Source of the DNA: Girardinichthys multiradiatus
Taxonomy: Eukaryota; Chordata; Actinopteri; Cyprinodontiformes; Goodeidae
NCBI RefSeq assembly: GCF_021462225.1
Contig: NC_061805.1
Location: 27,793,958-27,857,957 of the forward strand
Direction of reading: 5' to 3'
DNA length: 64,000 nt
Both the position numbers and the translations under genes were made by a program. The notes under the pieces are model-generated. The model saw nothing but the letters and a program-made list of their open reading frames with translations, was not told the origin of the DNA and ran no database searches. Numbering within the stretch: the first letter of the stretch is position 1; every line of letters begins with the position of its first letter. Below, piece by piece: positions 35,626 to 45,610 of the stretch.

Positions 35626-35649
35626 GAGTACAAGTACGAGTAAGTTAAG
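34179..35649 (+). mobile_element. 5'-truncated non-LTR retrotransposon inside the hAT element
   Basis: Flanked by GGCCTTT at 34172-34178 and 35650-35656, a 7-bp target duplication. It begins in the RT domain, so it is 5' truncated, and ends with a short AGTACAAGTACGAGTAAG tail. Removing the LINE and one duplicate rejoins the hAT sequence CERLFGL-SQQFLG in one frame, supporting the boundary. The clade is not assigned. Confidence 0.82.
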
Positions 35650-35768
35650 GGCCTTTCTCAGCAATTTTTAGGTGAGATTAAAAAGGAGATTAATTAGATC
35701 AATTTATTACAGATCATAGTTAATTAATCTCTCAATTTTTTGAATCTATTGACAGCACTACTTTTACT

Positions 35769-36319
35769 ATGGCAACCAGAGTGAGAGGCTGCCTCACCTC
35801 TGCCAGTCATGTGAGGTTCTCCGCACACTGATCTTAGATTTACAAAGGACAGCTCTTGCTGTAGGAGAGGGAGCTGCACAGAGAAAAACTTGTCATTAAG
35901 TTTTACAATGTTCAAGAAAAAAACTGTTCATTTCTGAATCAACAGGGCCGCATTTTCTGTAACGTTTGTCCACACAATTAATGTAAGCGAGACTGAAAAA
36001 TGTTGCAAATCATGTTATTGATGAGTCTAAACAGAGTAGACCTGCTAGAATTAACCTAGCACTAAAGCAAACTACACCACATGAAAAAAACAAAAAACAT
36101 GAGCAAGACATGAGCTCATAAAAGACTGTAACTTTGACTGATGCATTAGATATCTTTTAAAAACAATAATAAAGCAGCGCATGTTGGGTGACATGTTAGA
36201 ACATTAAAGTAACCTTAGGGTTAACCCTGTGTTGGTGCAACATATTGGGGTTGACCTTGGTGGATGGGACCATGCTCGGTTTTCTCAGTCCTAATCAGAA
36301 TACCTTCAACTTTAAAATA
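35769..36319. other. Intergenic spacer, nothing recognised
   Basis: AT-rich, between the hAT element and the pogo-like element. No signature seen. Confidence 0.4.
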
Positions 36320-36813
36320 CTATTTTCCCGACAATAGGGCGCACCTCAATATAAGCCGCACCTACAAAGTAAAAAAAAAAAAATGGAAATGGACATATAT
36401 AAGCCGCACCGGGCTAAAAGCCGCTGATATCGGCTGAACTGATTACATAGTTTTAACTGAACATAACTGAACTGATTAGTTTCCGAATGGTGCCTGTAGC
36501 ATAAAAGGGAAAGTGCTGATCAAACAAATCAGAAAAGTTATTGATTGGTTTATTCATCGTCCCCCTGCGCACTGAAACCACTGAAGTCATCTTCTTCAGT
36601 GTGGGAGTTGAACAGCCTCAGAAGAGCTTCGTCACATACCTTTTCTGTGTCGATGTCAGTATTGCTCAGTGTCCCACCTGTCTCATTTTTTCCACTTTCT
36701 GCTAAAGCACCCCCTGGCGGGTGAAGAAAAATCCACAGAAAAGCCACACCTCATTATAAGCCCATGGTTCAAAGCATGAGAAAAAAGTAACACCTTATAT
36801 CGGGTAAATTTGG
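36320..36813 (-). mobile_element. Internally deleted pogo-like (Tc1/mariner superfamily) element
   Basis: Flanked by TA (36318-36319 and 36814-36815). Ends are imperfect inverted repeats: CTATTTTCCCGACAATAGGG at the left and, inverted, CCAAATTTACCCGATATAAGG at the right, with subterminal AAGCCGCACC blocks (36353-36362 and 36401-36410). Only the C-terminal end of a transposase frame remains inside, so this is a short non-autonomous derivative. Confidence 0.65.
36550..36747 (-). pseudogene. Pogo-like transposase C-terminal tail
   Basis: The minus-strand frame ends EALLRLFNSHTEEDDFSGFS plus a short acidic tail. An acidic, Leu-Phe-containing end of this type is common in pogo/Tigger transposases. 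The DNA-binding and DDE parts are absent. The match is to a low-complexity acidic tail, so family assignment is moderate. Confidence 0.5.
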
Positions 36814-36822
36814 TAAATAAAT

Positions 36823-38124
36823 TAGAGGTCAACCGATACATCGGCCGGCTGATAGTTTAGGCCAATATTTGCGTTTTTTTTGTTTATCGGCATCGGCCGA
36901 TACGTGCACCCATGCCTTGAGATCACGTGAATCGCATGCATTGCTGCTCCCTCCATGGCAGAGAGCAGCAGAATGAGTGGACACAGCAACAAAGGTAGGT
37001 TTTCAACTTTTAATGTATTTTTAACTGTCTAATTTAGCTGTATCTGCCCTTTGAAAGTAAGTCTCTGTCTCACTGTGAGCGGGAAAGAACAGCAGTGTGT
37101 GTCTGCCACGGAAATGAGCGCATCAACAGTTTTTTTAAATGGTCTTATGCCGCTTACAGTCGGCGTGTGTGTGTTGTCATGGAGAATCATATATGCACAT
37201 GAAAACAATTACCAATCACTACGCGTACAACATTTACCTTTAAATAAAATAATGTCCATACACTGCAGCAGTGGTCAGTGTTTTTTCTCCACCCGAACCA
37301 AAGAAGCTCTTTGGTTTAAGAGTCAACACATTTTTGTTTTTTTTGGTGTACCTGTTAAACTGCAGTCTGAAGCTGGTTGTTAACGTTAGCTGGTTTAAAC
37401 GCAATTTTTGCGCCAGGGCAGAGACTGCGGAACAACCCCTAATCTTCGCTAACCGTTAGCAGTTGACGTCCGATGGCTGCGCAGCAAACCACTAAAAGCT
37501 TGGGCAAGAATCCACTGCTGCTGCAACAATGTTTAAGTGTGGTTTCTTCATTAAAACAAGGAGTCCATATTCTTTGCTCTGGCCCAACGGTACCATTTAT
37601 TGCAAACAATTCATTCACAAACTCCAGACATTCGCTTGTTCCCCGGCTTACATAACTACATAGCCCTATTTCGCCCCTTAGTGCTTGGTTTGATCTGAAC
37701 AATACATTGCAATATTACATATTGTAACAGGAAGCGCTCTCTCTCTCTGTGTGTGTGCCTGTGTGTGTTTCCCTCTCTCTATGTGTCCAGTTTCCAAAGT
37801 TCTGAGGAAATTAATATGCACTACAAAGGCCTCATGCTGCTACAAGTACACAAACATTTAAGCGTTAAGATTGTCTATATTATTATATATTTAACAGTTC
37901 TACATTGTTTGCTATATATTGTTGGTGTTTTTTTATTTATTATTAAAGGCTTGTGTATTTGTCATCAATGTGTCATTTCTATCATGTAAATGCAGGTAGA
38001 AAAAGGAATATCGGCTTCAAGAATCGACCCCCAAAAAAAAATCACCTACACATATCGGGTATAGGCAAGACTGATGTCAAAATAATCATAAAACTTTTAA
38101 AAAACCTGAATCAGTCGATGTATA
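36823..38124 (+). mobile_element. hAT-like element with 8-bp duplication AAATAAAT
   Basis: AAATAAAT flanks it at 36815-36822 and 38125-38132. The left end TAGAGGTCAACCGAT and the inverted right end TATACATCGACTGAT agree at 10 of 15 positions. Subterminal ATCGGCCG and ATCGGC motifs occur on both sides (36859-36905, 38010-38065). ATG at 36955 opens a short frame (MAESSRMSGHSNKG) ending at a GTAGGT donor-like site, perhaps the first exon of a lost transposase. The duplication is AT-rich, so chance is possible. Poly-pyrimidine/GT repeats occur at 37738-37795. Confidence 0.6.
37736..37795. repeat. CT/GT simple repeat
   Basis: Alternating (CT)n and (GT)n tracts inside the hAT-like element. Confidence 0.8.
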
Positions 38125-38132
38125 AAATAAAT

Positions 38133-38487
38133 TCTGGTATGCATTGTGATCAACTAGTCATATTTTGATTTACCATCTGTGGTTTTTTACTTATTGCTGG
38201 CCTAATGATGACAACATAGAAGGAGCGTACACTGGAGCGTACACATACCAGGCTATCAAAAATGTTACAGATTATTTTCTTCCGTTGCAAGACCATTAGA
38301 AGATATGCAATGTCAAAAACGATTAATTAGCAATTGTCAGGTTAAAAACTTAAAAAGATTAACTTATCACACAAACCCAGGTTCAGTTCAGCTCAGGAGG
38401 ATGTAGTGCTTGAAAAAACTCTAGGCCAAGTAAGGTTCATGGAGCTGGAGAGGCTTTGAGATTCTTGGTTGTTTAATTAAAGCAGCA
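38133..38487. other. Intergenic spacer, nothing recognised
   Basis: No signature seen. A short imperfect duplication GGAGCGTACACTGGAGCGTACAC lies near 38222. Confidence 0.4.
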
Positions 38488-38489
38488 TA

Positions 38490-40099
38490 CAGGTCCTTCT
38501 CAAAATATTAGCATATTGTGATGAAGTTCATTATTTTCCATAATGTCATGATGAAAATTTAACATTCATATATTTTAGATTCATTGCACACTAACTGAAA
38601 TATTTCAGGTCTTTTATTGTCTTAATACGGATGATTTCGGCACACAGCTCATGAAAACCCAAAATTCCTATCTCACAAAATTAGCATATTTCATCCAACC
38701 AATAAAAGAAAAGTGTTTTTAATACAAAAAACGTCAACCTTCAAATAATCATGTACAGTTATGCACTCAATACTTGGTCGGGAATCCTTTGGCAGAAATG
38801 ACTGCTTCAATGCGGCGTGGCATGGAGGCAATCAGCCTGTGGCACTGCTGAGGTCTTATGGAGGCCCAGGATGCTTCGATAGCGGCCTTTAGCTCATCCA
38901 GAGTGTTGGGTCTTGAGTCTCTCAACGTTCTCTTCACAATATCCCACAGATTCTCTATGGGGTTCAGGTCAGGAGAGTTGGCAGGCCAATTGAGCACAAT
39001 GATACCATGGTCAGTAAACCATTTACCAGTGGTTTTGGCACTGTGAGCAGGTGCCAGGTCGTGCTGAAAAATGAAATCTTCATCTCCATAAAGCTTTTCA
39101 GCAGATGGAAGCATGAAGTGCTCCAAAATCTCCTGATAGCTAGCTGCATTGACCCTGCCCTTGATAAAACACAGTGGACCAACACCAGCAGCTGACACGG
39201 CACCCCAGACCATCACTGACTGTGGGTATTTGACACTGGACTTCTGGCATTTTGGCATTTCCTTCTCCCCAGTCTTCCTCCAGACTCTGGCACCTTGATT
39301 TCCGAATGACATGCAGAATTTGCTTTCATCCGAAAAAAGTACTTTGGACCACTGAGCAACAGTCCAGTGCTGCTTCTCCGTAGCCCAGGTCAGGCGCTTC
39401 TGCCGCTGTTTCTGGTTCAAAAGTGGCTTGACCTGGGGAATGCAGCACCTGTAGCCCATTTCCTGCACACGCCTGTGCACGGTGGCTCTGGATGTTTCTA
39501 CTCCAGACTCAGTCCACTGCTTCCGCAGGTCCCCCAAGGTCTGGAATCGGCCCTTCTCCACAATCTTCCTCAGGGTCCGGTCACCTCTTCTCGTTGTGCA
39601 GCGTTTTCTGCCACACTTTTTCCTTCCCACAGACTTCCCACTGAGGTGCCTTGATACAGCACTCTGGGAACAGCCTATTTGTTCAGAAATTTCTTTCTGT
39701 GTCTTACCCTCTTGCTTGAGGGTGTCAATAGTGGCCTTCTGGACAGCAGTCAAGTTGGCAGTCTTACCCATGATTGAGGTTTTGAGTGATGAACCAGGCT
39801 GGGAGTTTTAAAGGCCTCAGGAATCTTTTGCAGGTGTTTAGAGTTAACTCGTTGATTCAGATGATTTGGTTCATAGCTCGTTTAGAGACCCTTTTAATGA
39901 TATGCTAATTTTGTGAGATAGGAATTTTGGGTTTTCATGAGCTGTATGCCAAAATCATCCGTATTAAGACAATAAAAGACCTGAAATATTTCAGTTAGTG
40001 TGCAATGAATCTAAAATATATGAATGTTAAATTTTCATCATGACATTATGGAAAATAATGAACTTTATCACAATATGCTAATATTTTGAGAAGGACCTG
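38490..40099 (-). mobile_element. Tc1-A copy 3, complete 1610-bp element, best preserved
   Basis: TA flanks at 38488-38489 and 40100-40101; both long inverted repeats are complete to the CAGGTCC tip. It contains the full-length transposase frame with no stop. Of the five full-length copies it is the only one that combines intact ends, no internal deletion and an open frame. Confidence 0.96.
38767..39771 (-). CDS. Tc1-A transposase, full-length open frame (334 residues)
   Basis: Continuous frame from ATG (39771) to TGA (38767). Residues 1-110: paired-like bipartite DNA-binding region with two helix-turn-helix parts and the basic GRKKCGRKRCTTRR between them. Residues 114-127: basic linker VKPLLNQKQRQKRL. 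Catalytic core: FSDESKF (first Asp), FQHDLAPAHS (second Asp) and NPIENLWD (Glu), the DDE triad. The length matches Tc1-family transposases (about 340 residues). The protein would bind the terminal repeats and excise and insert the element at TA. Codon 31 is CAA (Gln). No intron or host regulation is visible; a TTTAAAA box lies about 40 bp upstream of the ATG. Activity is not proven. Confidence 0.92.
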   Translation of the reverse strand: MGKTANLTAVQKATIDTLKQEGKTQKEISEQIGCSQSAVSRHLSGKSVGRKKCGRKRCTTRRGDRTLRKIVEKGRFQTLGDLRKQWTESGVETSRATVHRRVQEMGYRCCIPQVKPLLNQKQRQKRLTWATEKQHWTVAQWSKVLFSDESKFCMSFGNQGARVWRKTGEKEMPKCQKSSVKYPQSVMVWGAVSAAGVGPLCFIKGRVNAASYQEILEHFMLPSAEKLYGDEDFIFQHDLAPAHSAKTTGKWFTDHGIIVLNWPANSPDLNPIENLWDIVKRTLRDSRPNTLDELKAAIEASWASIRPQQCHRLIASMPRRIEAVISAKGFPTKY

Positions 40100-40101
40100 T
40101 A

Positions 40102-41002
40102 TATTTCTAAAATACAGAATATTGACATAACCTAACCATAATAACTACTTTAATCCAGAAGGTCAAACTGGGTTCTATTTCAACAGCGCATATTTAAGTG
40201 ATTAGTAAAACTGATCTACTTGATCTCCAATGCAGTGTAAATTCATCAGTGTGTTTGCCTTAAATAAGAGGAGTTCAATGTTCCGAAACACCAGTAGGCT
40301 GGCTTTGTTGTTATGCTTTCAGTATACATGAGATCAGCGGCAAACTAAATGGTTAACCTAGTAAATTGAGGAGTGCTTCTCTAGTTCGAGTTTTAAAAGT
40401 CTGCACTCACAACTGTGTCTGGTTTTGGTGGGCCTGTGTCAGTTGTGGTGTAGTTGGGGGTTACTGGTATTATGTAGAGAAGGTCCAACTTTGAGAGGTA
40501 CTTCACCCCACAGACTTTAGCAAGTATCAGACTGGAAGCATTGACCAATCCTTATTTTAAAGTGACTGATCATTATTGAAGAGAAACAAAGTTGGGACAT
40601 CAACATATAAAACCATTTAGTGGTGTCAATAATTTTAATTATAATGTTTATACGACTAAAAAAAGATTACCTAAACTTGCGTTAGCAGTTTGACAGTTGA
40701 CTTAACATTCAACTTAAGAAAAATGCACTGCAACCCAGTTAGGAGACTGTCGTCTTTATTTGCATTGCTATACAAGACAGTGTACACAACTTGCGAAGGA
40801 GAACAATGCTGCTCCAGATAAGCCAGATCTAAATGTCGCTTGTAAGCCTTGACTGTTAATTGAACATGAACTTTAATGGACAGCTGCTCATGGTGTCACT
40901 CTCCTAAAACGGTCATGTCATCTTTGAGTTGTTCTACTGTAATGTAACTGGTGTTTACAATATCAGACCACAAAATAACCACTATTTTCTGATCACTTAA
41001 AC
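40102..41002. other. Intergenic DNA, nothing recognised
   Basis: No coding or repeat signature seen. Confidence 0.4.
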
Positions 41003-41119
41003 AGGGTTACACCCTGAATAGGTTGCCAGTCCATCACAGGGGTACATAGACATACAAAGGGCAAACCCCCATGCACACACACACACACAGTCAGACCTAA
41101 GATGCAATTAATATAACGG
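41003..41119 (+). repeat. Left part of the teleost repeat also seen at 28905
   Basis: GTTACACCCTGAATAGGTTGCCAGTCCATCAC (in part) through GGGCAAACCCCCATGCACAC matches 29000-29060 in order. It carries a (CA)n run at 41074-41089. The continuation is found at 42075-42245. Confidence 0.65.
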
Positions 41120-42074
41120 CAGGGCTGGACTGACCTTGGGGCGTAGTGGGCATTGCCCGGTGAGGGCCAGCTGGCCCTGGTATTTGTAAAATACAAACAT
41201 ATATGTATAAATGTATTTATTTACACATTAATTTTAGTTTTATTTATAAATAAATTATAAATATAACTAAAATGAATGTGTATATAAATACATTTTATCA
41301 TTCATGTGTCTGCAAAGGTAGATAAAACGCAGCCCATTTGTATATTTTCTTGAAATCTCTTTGCTCCACTCGTCTCATATTTTTTTTCCCCAAAAAATGT
41401 GTATTGAAGAAACTGAAACTGAGGTCTAGTTTTGGCAACACAAGATGAATAACAGGAAACAAATGATGTTTGTTTTAGTTTCTTCAATATAAGTGTTTGG
41501 AAAAAAATGCATTTCAATACAGTTTATTTATATGGAGCCAAATCACAACATGTTGTCTCAAGGCACTTTCCAAAGTCAATTCAATAGAATAAAACTAGAT
41601 GGATATCAAGTCAAGTACATTCAGTCCACTTGTACATTCCTCTCTATTTGTGGTACTGGTTCTAGGGATGCAGAGAAGGCCTGAACAAGAACACTTGAGT
41701 AATCTGGGAGGTCGAATCACTGACAGCAAATCTGCCATTCGTTAATTTAGAAACTAGCACGAGTATTTTAAAGTCTATTCTCTGTGATATAGGGTGCCAG
41801 TTTAAGGACTTTAAAACTGGGATGATGTTCTCACACATTCTGTTTTTGTTTTTTTGTTTTTTTAATGTTTCACCATGTTATACAACATGGATACTTGACC
41901 TCACTTTAGGACATTTTTAAGATGGTTTCTCTCTTCCATGTAGGCTACTGTGCAACACAATGTGTGCATATATCCAATGGTATATCATGTGTCTCCACAT
42001 ATCATATTACTAATCATAGTGGGCCCCCATGACCAAAAATGCCAGGGCCATTTTTTGGCCCCAGTCCAACCGCG
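41120..42074. mobile_element. Probable non-autonomous hAT-like insertion that splits the repeat
   Basis: Ends CAGGGCTGGACTG (41120-41132) and, inverted, CGCGGTTGGACTG (42062-42074) form imperfect terminal inverted repeats. Further inverted similarity runs inward (GGCCCTGGTATTT at 41171 against the inverted GGCCCTGGCATTT at 42043). The flanking 8-mers TATAACGG and CCCAACAG agree at only 4 positions, so the target duplication is doubtful. The interior holds an inverted L2 tail (41519-41605) and unassigned sequence. Confidence 0.55.
41515..41605 (-). repeat. Inverted L2-like LINE tail fragment
   Basis: TTTATTTATATGGAGCCAAATCACAACATG, then TTGTCTCAAGGCACTT (shown in part), is the reverse complement of the LINE 3' end at 49170-49225. 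It lies within the 41120-42074 insertion. Confidence 0.65.
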
Positions 42075-42245
42075 CCCAACAGTCATGTTTTTGGACTGCT
42101 GGAGGAAGTGAGAGTACCTAGTGAGAACCTAAACATGCACAAGACAAACATTCAAACTCCATGCTGACAGACCCCATGCTGGGATTTAGAGCCAGGACCC
42201 TCTTGCTGCAAGACAGCAGGGGAACCAGCTGCATCACCGTGCAGC
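42075..42245 (+). repeat. Right part of the teleost repeat, resuming after the insertion
   Basis: CAGTCATGTTTTTGGACTGC, GGAGGAAG, CCATGCTGACAGACCCC and AGCCAGGACCCTCTTGCTGC follow the same order as 29085-29215. Together with 41003-41119 it makes one repeat copy. Confidence 0.65.
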
Positions 42246-44033
42246 CAACTCCCCAAATTACTAAACCTTAAATTTACTGAGATGTTTTTTCATGTTATTC
42301 ATGCAAACATAATGTGGATAGCTTATATCAGAATAATGCTATTGTTAGTATTCTGGGGGAACACATTAGAAGTTTTAAAAATATTCACAATCCTTAGTTC
42401 AATAAAGTGTAAAGGTTTCTTTGGCAGCAGCTTTAGGTTTACCTAGTCTTTTCCAGCAGAGCCTGTCAAGCTTCATTAGATTGGATGGAAATAGTCAGAA
42501 CATCTTTAGAGAGAACTGAGGAAGGGAGATCAAACCTTTTTTCATTTTACAATTATAGAGGCCATTGTGCTCTAGGGAACACTCAAAGCTTCAGAAATGC
42601 TTTTATGCTCTTACCCTCATCTACGGCTTGAAACGGTTTTATGTAGAGGTCTCCTGGGAGTTTCTTAGACTTTATAGTTTGATTTTTATTTTGCTACACA
42701 GTGAGGATTGTCACACCTTTGTATACCTGTGTGTACTTTTAAAAATAATGTTGACCAGTGTGCCACAGGTGGCCTCCATTAAAGCAAACAGAATGATCCC
42801 CAATTTGAGGCTGAGTCCCACCAAAAACTGGTAATAAAAATAGAAAAAGAATTATGAAAGCAATAACATTGTAATGTTTATTTTAACACATGTGTAATAC
42901 TGAAATGTCATTTACTAAAACTGAATCAATAATAGTAAAAGGGTTATGGAAGAAAATACATTATTCTCATTTAAAACAGTGTAACATTTGCAAAAAGTGA
43001 AGGGGGCCAAATACATGTCTCTGGGGAATTGGTTTAGCCTGCATGTTGATGGAAGTTTATATTTAAACAGTAAATTATTATCTTTAGCATTACCTTGGTT
43101 TACATTTATCAACTCAAGATAATATTACTTTGAGCTATGATTAGGAAATTCCCACAGAATGACAATCTTGTATAAAGCCTTACAGTATCTACACAAAAAC
43201 AAAAATACATAAATACCTAATAAGAAAATATGAGCAACATAACTTCGTTACTGTGGCTAAAATAGATCATGTTGAGTATTGCTAAAATGTTATGTATCCA
43301 CATATTTATTGTTATTGAGACATCTGCTAAAGCAAATATGTATAATAAAACACTCATTAAATTCAATAGTATGTAGATTTAACTGTTATTTTACAAAAAC
43401 AGAATGACTTTTTGTCGTGGAGTAACACAAGCATAACAAGCTGATATTAGTTGGTAAATTAGTCAGGCGATCTGCCCTGGTAGCCAGCCTGCAGTTTGCC
43501 ATTTGACAGATATGTAGATTGTAGCTTGTCAACTCTAGTTACTTTAATAAGAGTGATGGATTGCAGAGTTCCCACAATGTCTATCTGTATTTTGCAACCA
43601 GAAATACTTCCAAACAGCTTAACTTGCCTGTCTTGAAAATTGTAGTAGCCTTCTTTCAACCAGCTGTCCAGGACACTGCAGCAGTGGGGGGTGGACCAAC
43701 TCCACAAATTTTCTCTGACATCTTATTAACAGACCATTAAACTATTGGAACAGTGTCAGAGTAGTTTTAAAATAATTACTTTTTTGAAACAATGTTGTTT
43801 TTCTTATACCTATAACGTGACCCATGCTTACTTTTTTTTGTCTGGCTTGATTAGACACAAAGCCGAATGTCAAAAAATACTAATCAATTTCCATACACAT
43901 TTAAAGCTAACCCCGAAATATTCATATCCATGACAGATTTAGATTTTCATTTCACTGAACCAAGAAGTTTGTTTCTGACAGGAAATTAGAACAGCATCTC
44001 TAACAGATGACAAGACAATGTAAAAGGAGCATA
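42246..44033. other. Intergenic DNA, nothing recognised
   Basis: AT-rich, with no domain. A minus-strand frame at 43459-43707 was considered but has no recognisable motif. Confidence 0.4.
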
Positions 44034-44505
44034 AGTCTGTCATGTTATGCTGGCTTTTGGTTGGACCATCATGCAGATCAGTGCTTGGGAGCTGCATGGT
44101 AGGAAGGAGAGTTTTATTAATGAAAAAGCAGGTGACTCACAGTGGCAACAGGACATAAAAACTGGCAGAAAAACAGACATGGAGCAGGTAGGATACGGGT
44201 GGATCCGGTGGTGAGCAATAAAATCCTGATCTGAAACAATTATCTAAACGATCTTATCAGGTGGAATGTGAAGCAGCTGGTGACAGGGAAAATGCAGAGC
44301 AAATGGGGGAGGGAGGCTAATTAACACAGATGAGGAGGGATAAGGAAAAATCCAAGAAAGTAGCAGATATCCACAAGATATACACAAGAATGAACCAAAA
44401 ATCTAATGTAACATGAATAAACTAAGATACCCACAACAAGAGAACATATTCAGGGAAACCAATAAGAACTCAAAACTCAAATACAGCTGAATCATGACAG
44501 TCTTG
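44034..44505. repeat. Possible non-autonomous repeat with TGTCATG/CATGACA ends
   Basis: TCTGTCATG at 44036 and CATGACAG at 44494 are inverted. The interior (GAGTTTTATTAATGAAAAAGCAGG, AGGCTAATTAACACAGATGAGG) resembles dispersed fish repeats. No target duplication could be confirmed. Confidence 0.3.
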
Positions 44506-45482
44506 GCAAAAATCTTTTTAACCATTTCTATTTTTTTTTTAACTCAGGTCAGTTATTTATACCATTCAAATTAATGCTGACTAGCTTTTTTGCATGTTTC
44601 CATTGGTCTTTTTACTGTTTAACTTTGGTGGTGAGCTCAAAGTCTTCCAAAATTATATGTTTTCTTTCAGTCAGAGAAATTTGTAAAGTTGAAATATTAC
44701 TTAAAATAAATACATAAATACAATTAACAGGCCATTTAAATATCATTTCTTAAATCAACATGATGCAAAACCCAGAACTTCAATGTGGTACCTTGTCAAA
44801 AACATTTTCCAGAGTATCTTTACTATAAAATAGTTGCCTTATGCTAGATAAAGTAGACAGCAAAGTAAAATGTTCCTTTGACAAGCTTATATTGCAAAAC
44901 AGACAAAAAGGTGACTGTTCCCCTTTAAACAAAAATACCAAAAAAGTAGTGCAGTTTGCTGAAAAGTGAAATTTCAAGAAGTTGTGCGGGTAGTTTGCTC
45001 AACTTTTCTGTTTTTGATGTATTGTGGCCATAATTTACTGGCCACTTTATAAAGCTATGTTATCAGTACCATTAGTATACAAGATGGAAATTTCACCATA
45101 AACCTAGTATTCTGTGATGTTTTTTCTCTTTATGAACATTTGTTGAAAGCACTGAACAAAAGTACCTGGAGGCAAGCAAGGAGTTCATTGAAGATATTTT
45201 TTGAGTGAGAAATCAAAGCGTGTCCTTCATAAAAACTGATGCTGTATATCACAGTTTTAAAGGAAAATGATCCCAGTACACATAAACATGGCAATACCTC
45301 TAACAAACAAGCACAGACATTTCTTGTAAATGGCTTTTTTTATTGATTCCTTATCCGGTACAAAAAAAGTAAAATATGGAGACTGTAAGGAATAAAGACT
45401 TATATTTATGTAAAGGATTTTTGTACTGGGACAGTTTTAAGCAGTAATACACCTAAAGGCAGTTTGCGATGGTGAAAGTTTT
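44506..45482. other. Intergenic DNA, nothing recognised
   Basis: No coding or repeat signature seen. Confidence 0.4.
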
Positions 45483-45609
45483 ACAGTGCCTTGCAAGTAT
45501 TCATCCACCATAAAGATTTTTTTCACATTTGTCAGGAAATAATCAAAAATTTTCTTTGATTAGTTTTGTAACTGTATGTGGTTGACCAACACAAACCTGC
45601 ACATAGTAT
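45483..45609 (+). mobile_element. Terminal repeat of an older Tc1 element
   Basis: ACAGTGCCTTGCAAGTATTCATC, then CACATTTGTCAGGAAATAATC and GGTTGACCAACACAAA, matches the well-known fish Tc1 terminus beginning CAGTGCCTTGCAAAAGTATTC, probably the Tc1-D lineage. Tc1-A copy 4 starts immediately after the TA at 45609-45610, so the older repeat was the target. Confidence 0.65.
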
Positions 45610-45610
45610 A

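Larger units (their letters stand above)
31845..35760 (+). mobile_element. hAT DNA transposon with perfect 8-bp target duplication, hit by a LINE
   Basis: The 8-bp CTTTTACT occurs at 31837-31844 and again at 35761-35768. Just inside, the ends are TACGGGTGTCAA (31845-31856) and, inverted, TAGTGCTGTCAA (35749-35760 read on the minus strand): 9 of 12 positions agree, in the style of hAT termini. Subterminal TTAATTAA motifs lie on both sides. The element encodes a BED-finger hAT transposase in three exons. A LINE with its own 7-bp duplication sits inside at 34179-35649. Without the LINE the hAT would be about 2.4 kb. Confidence 0.92.

Noticed and set aside
37736..37795. CRISPR-like or tandem regulatory array
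   Set aside because: Simple CT/GT microsatellite without spacers.
43459..43707. 82-codon minus-strand frame
   Set aside because: It looks slightly retroelement-like (GKLQAGYQGRSPD at the end) but has no motif that I can name.
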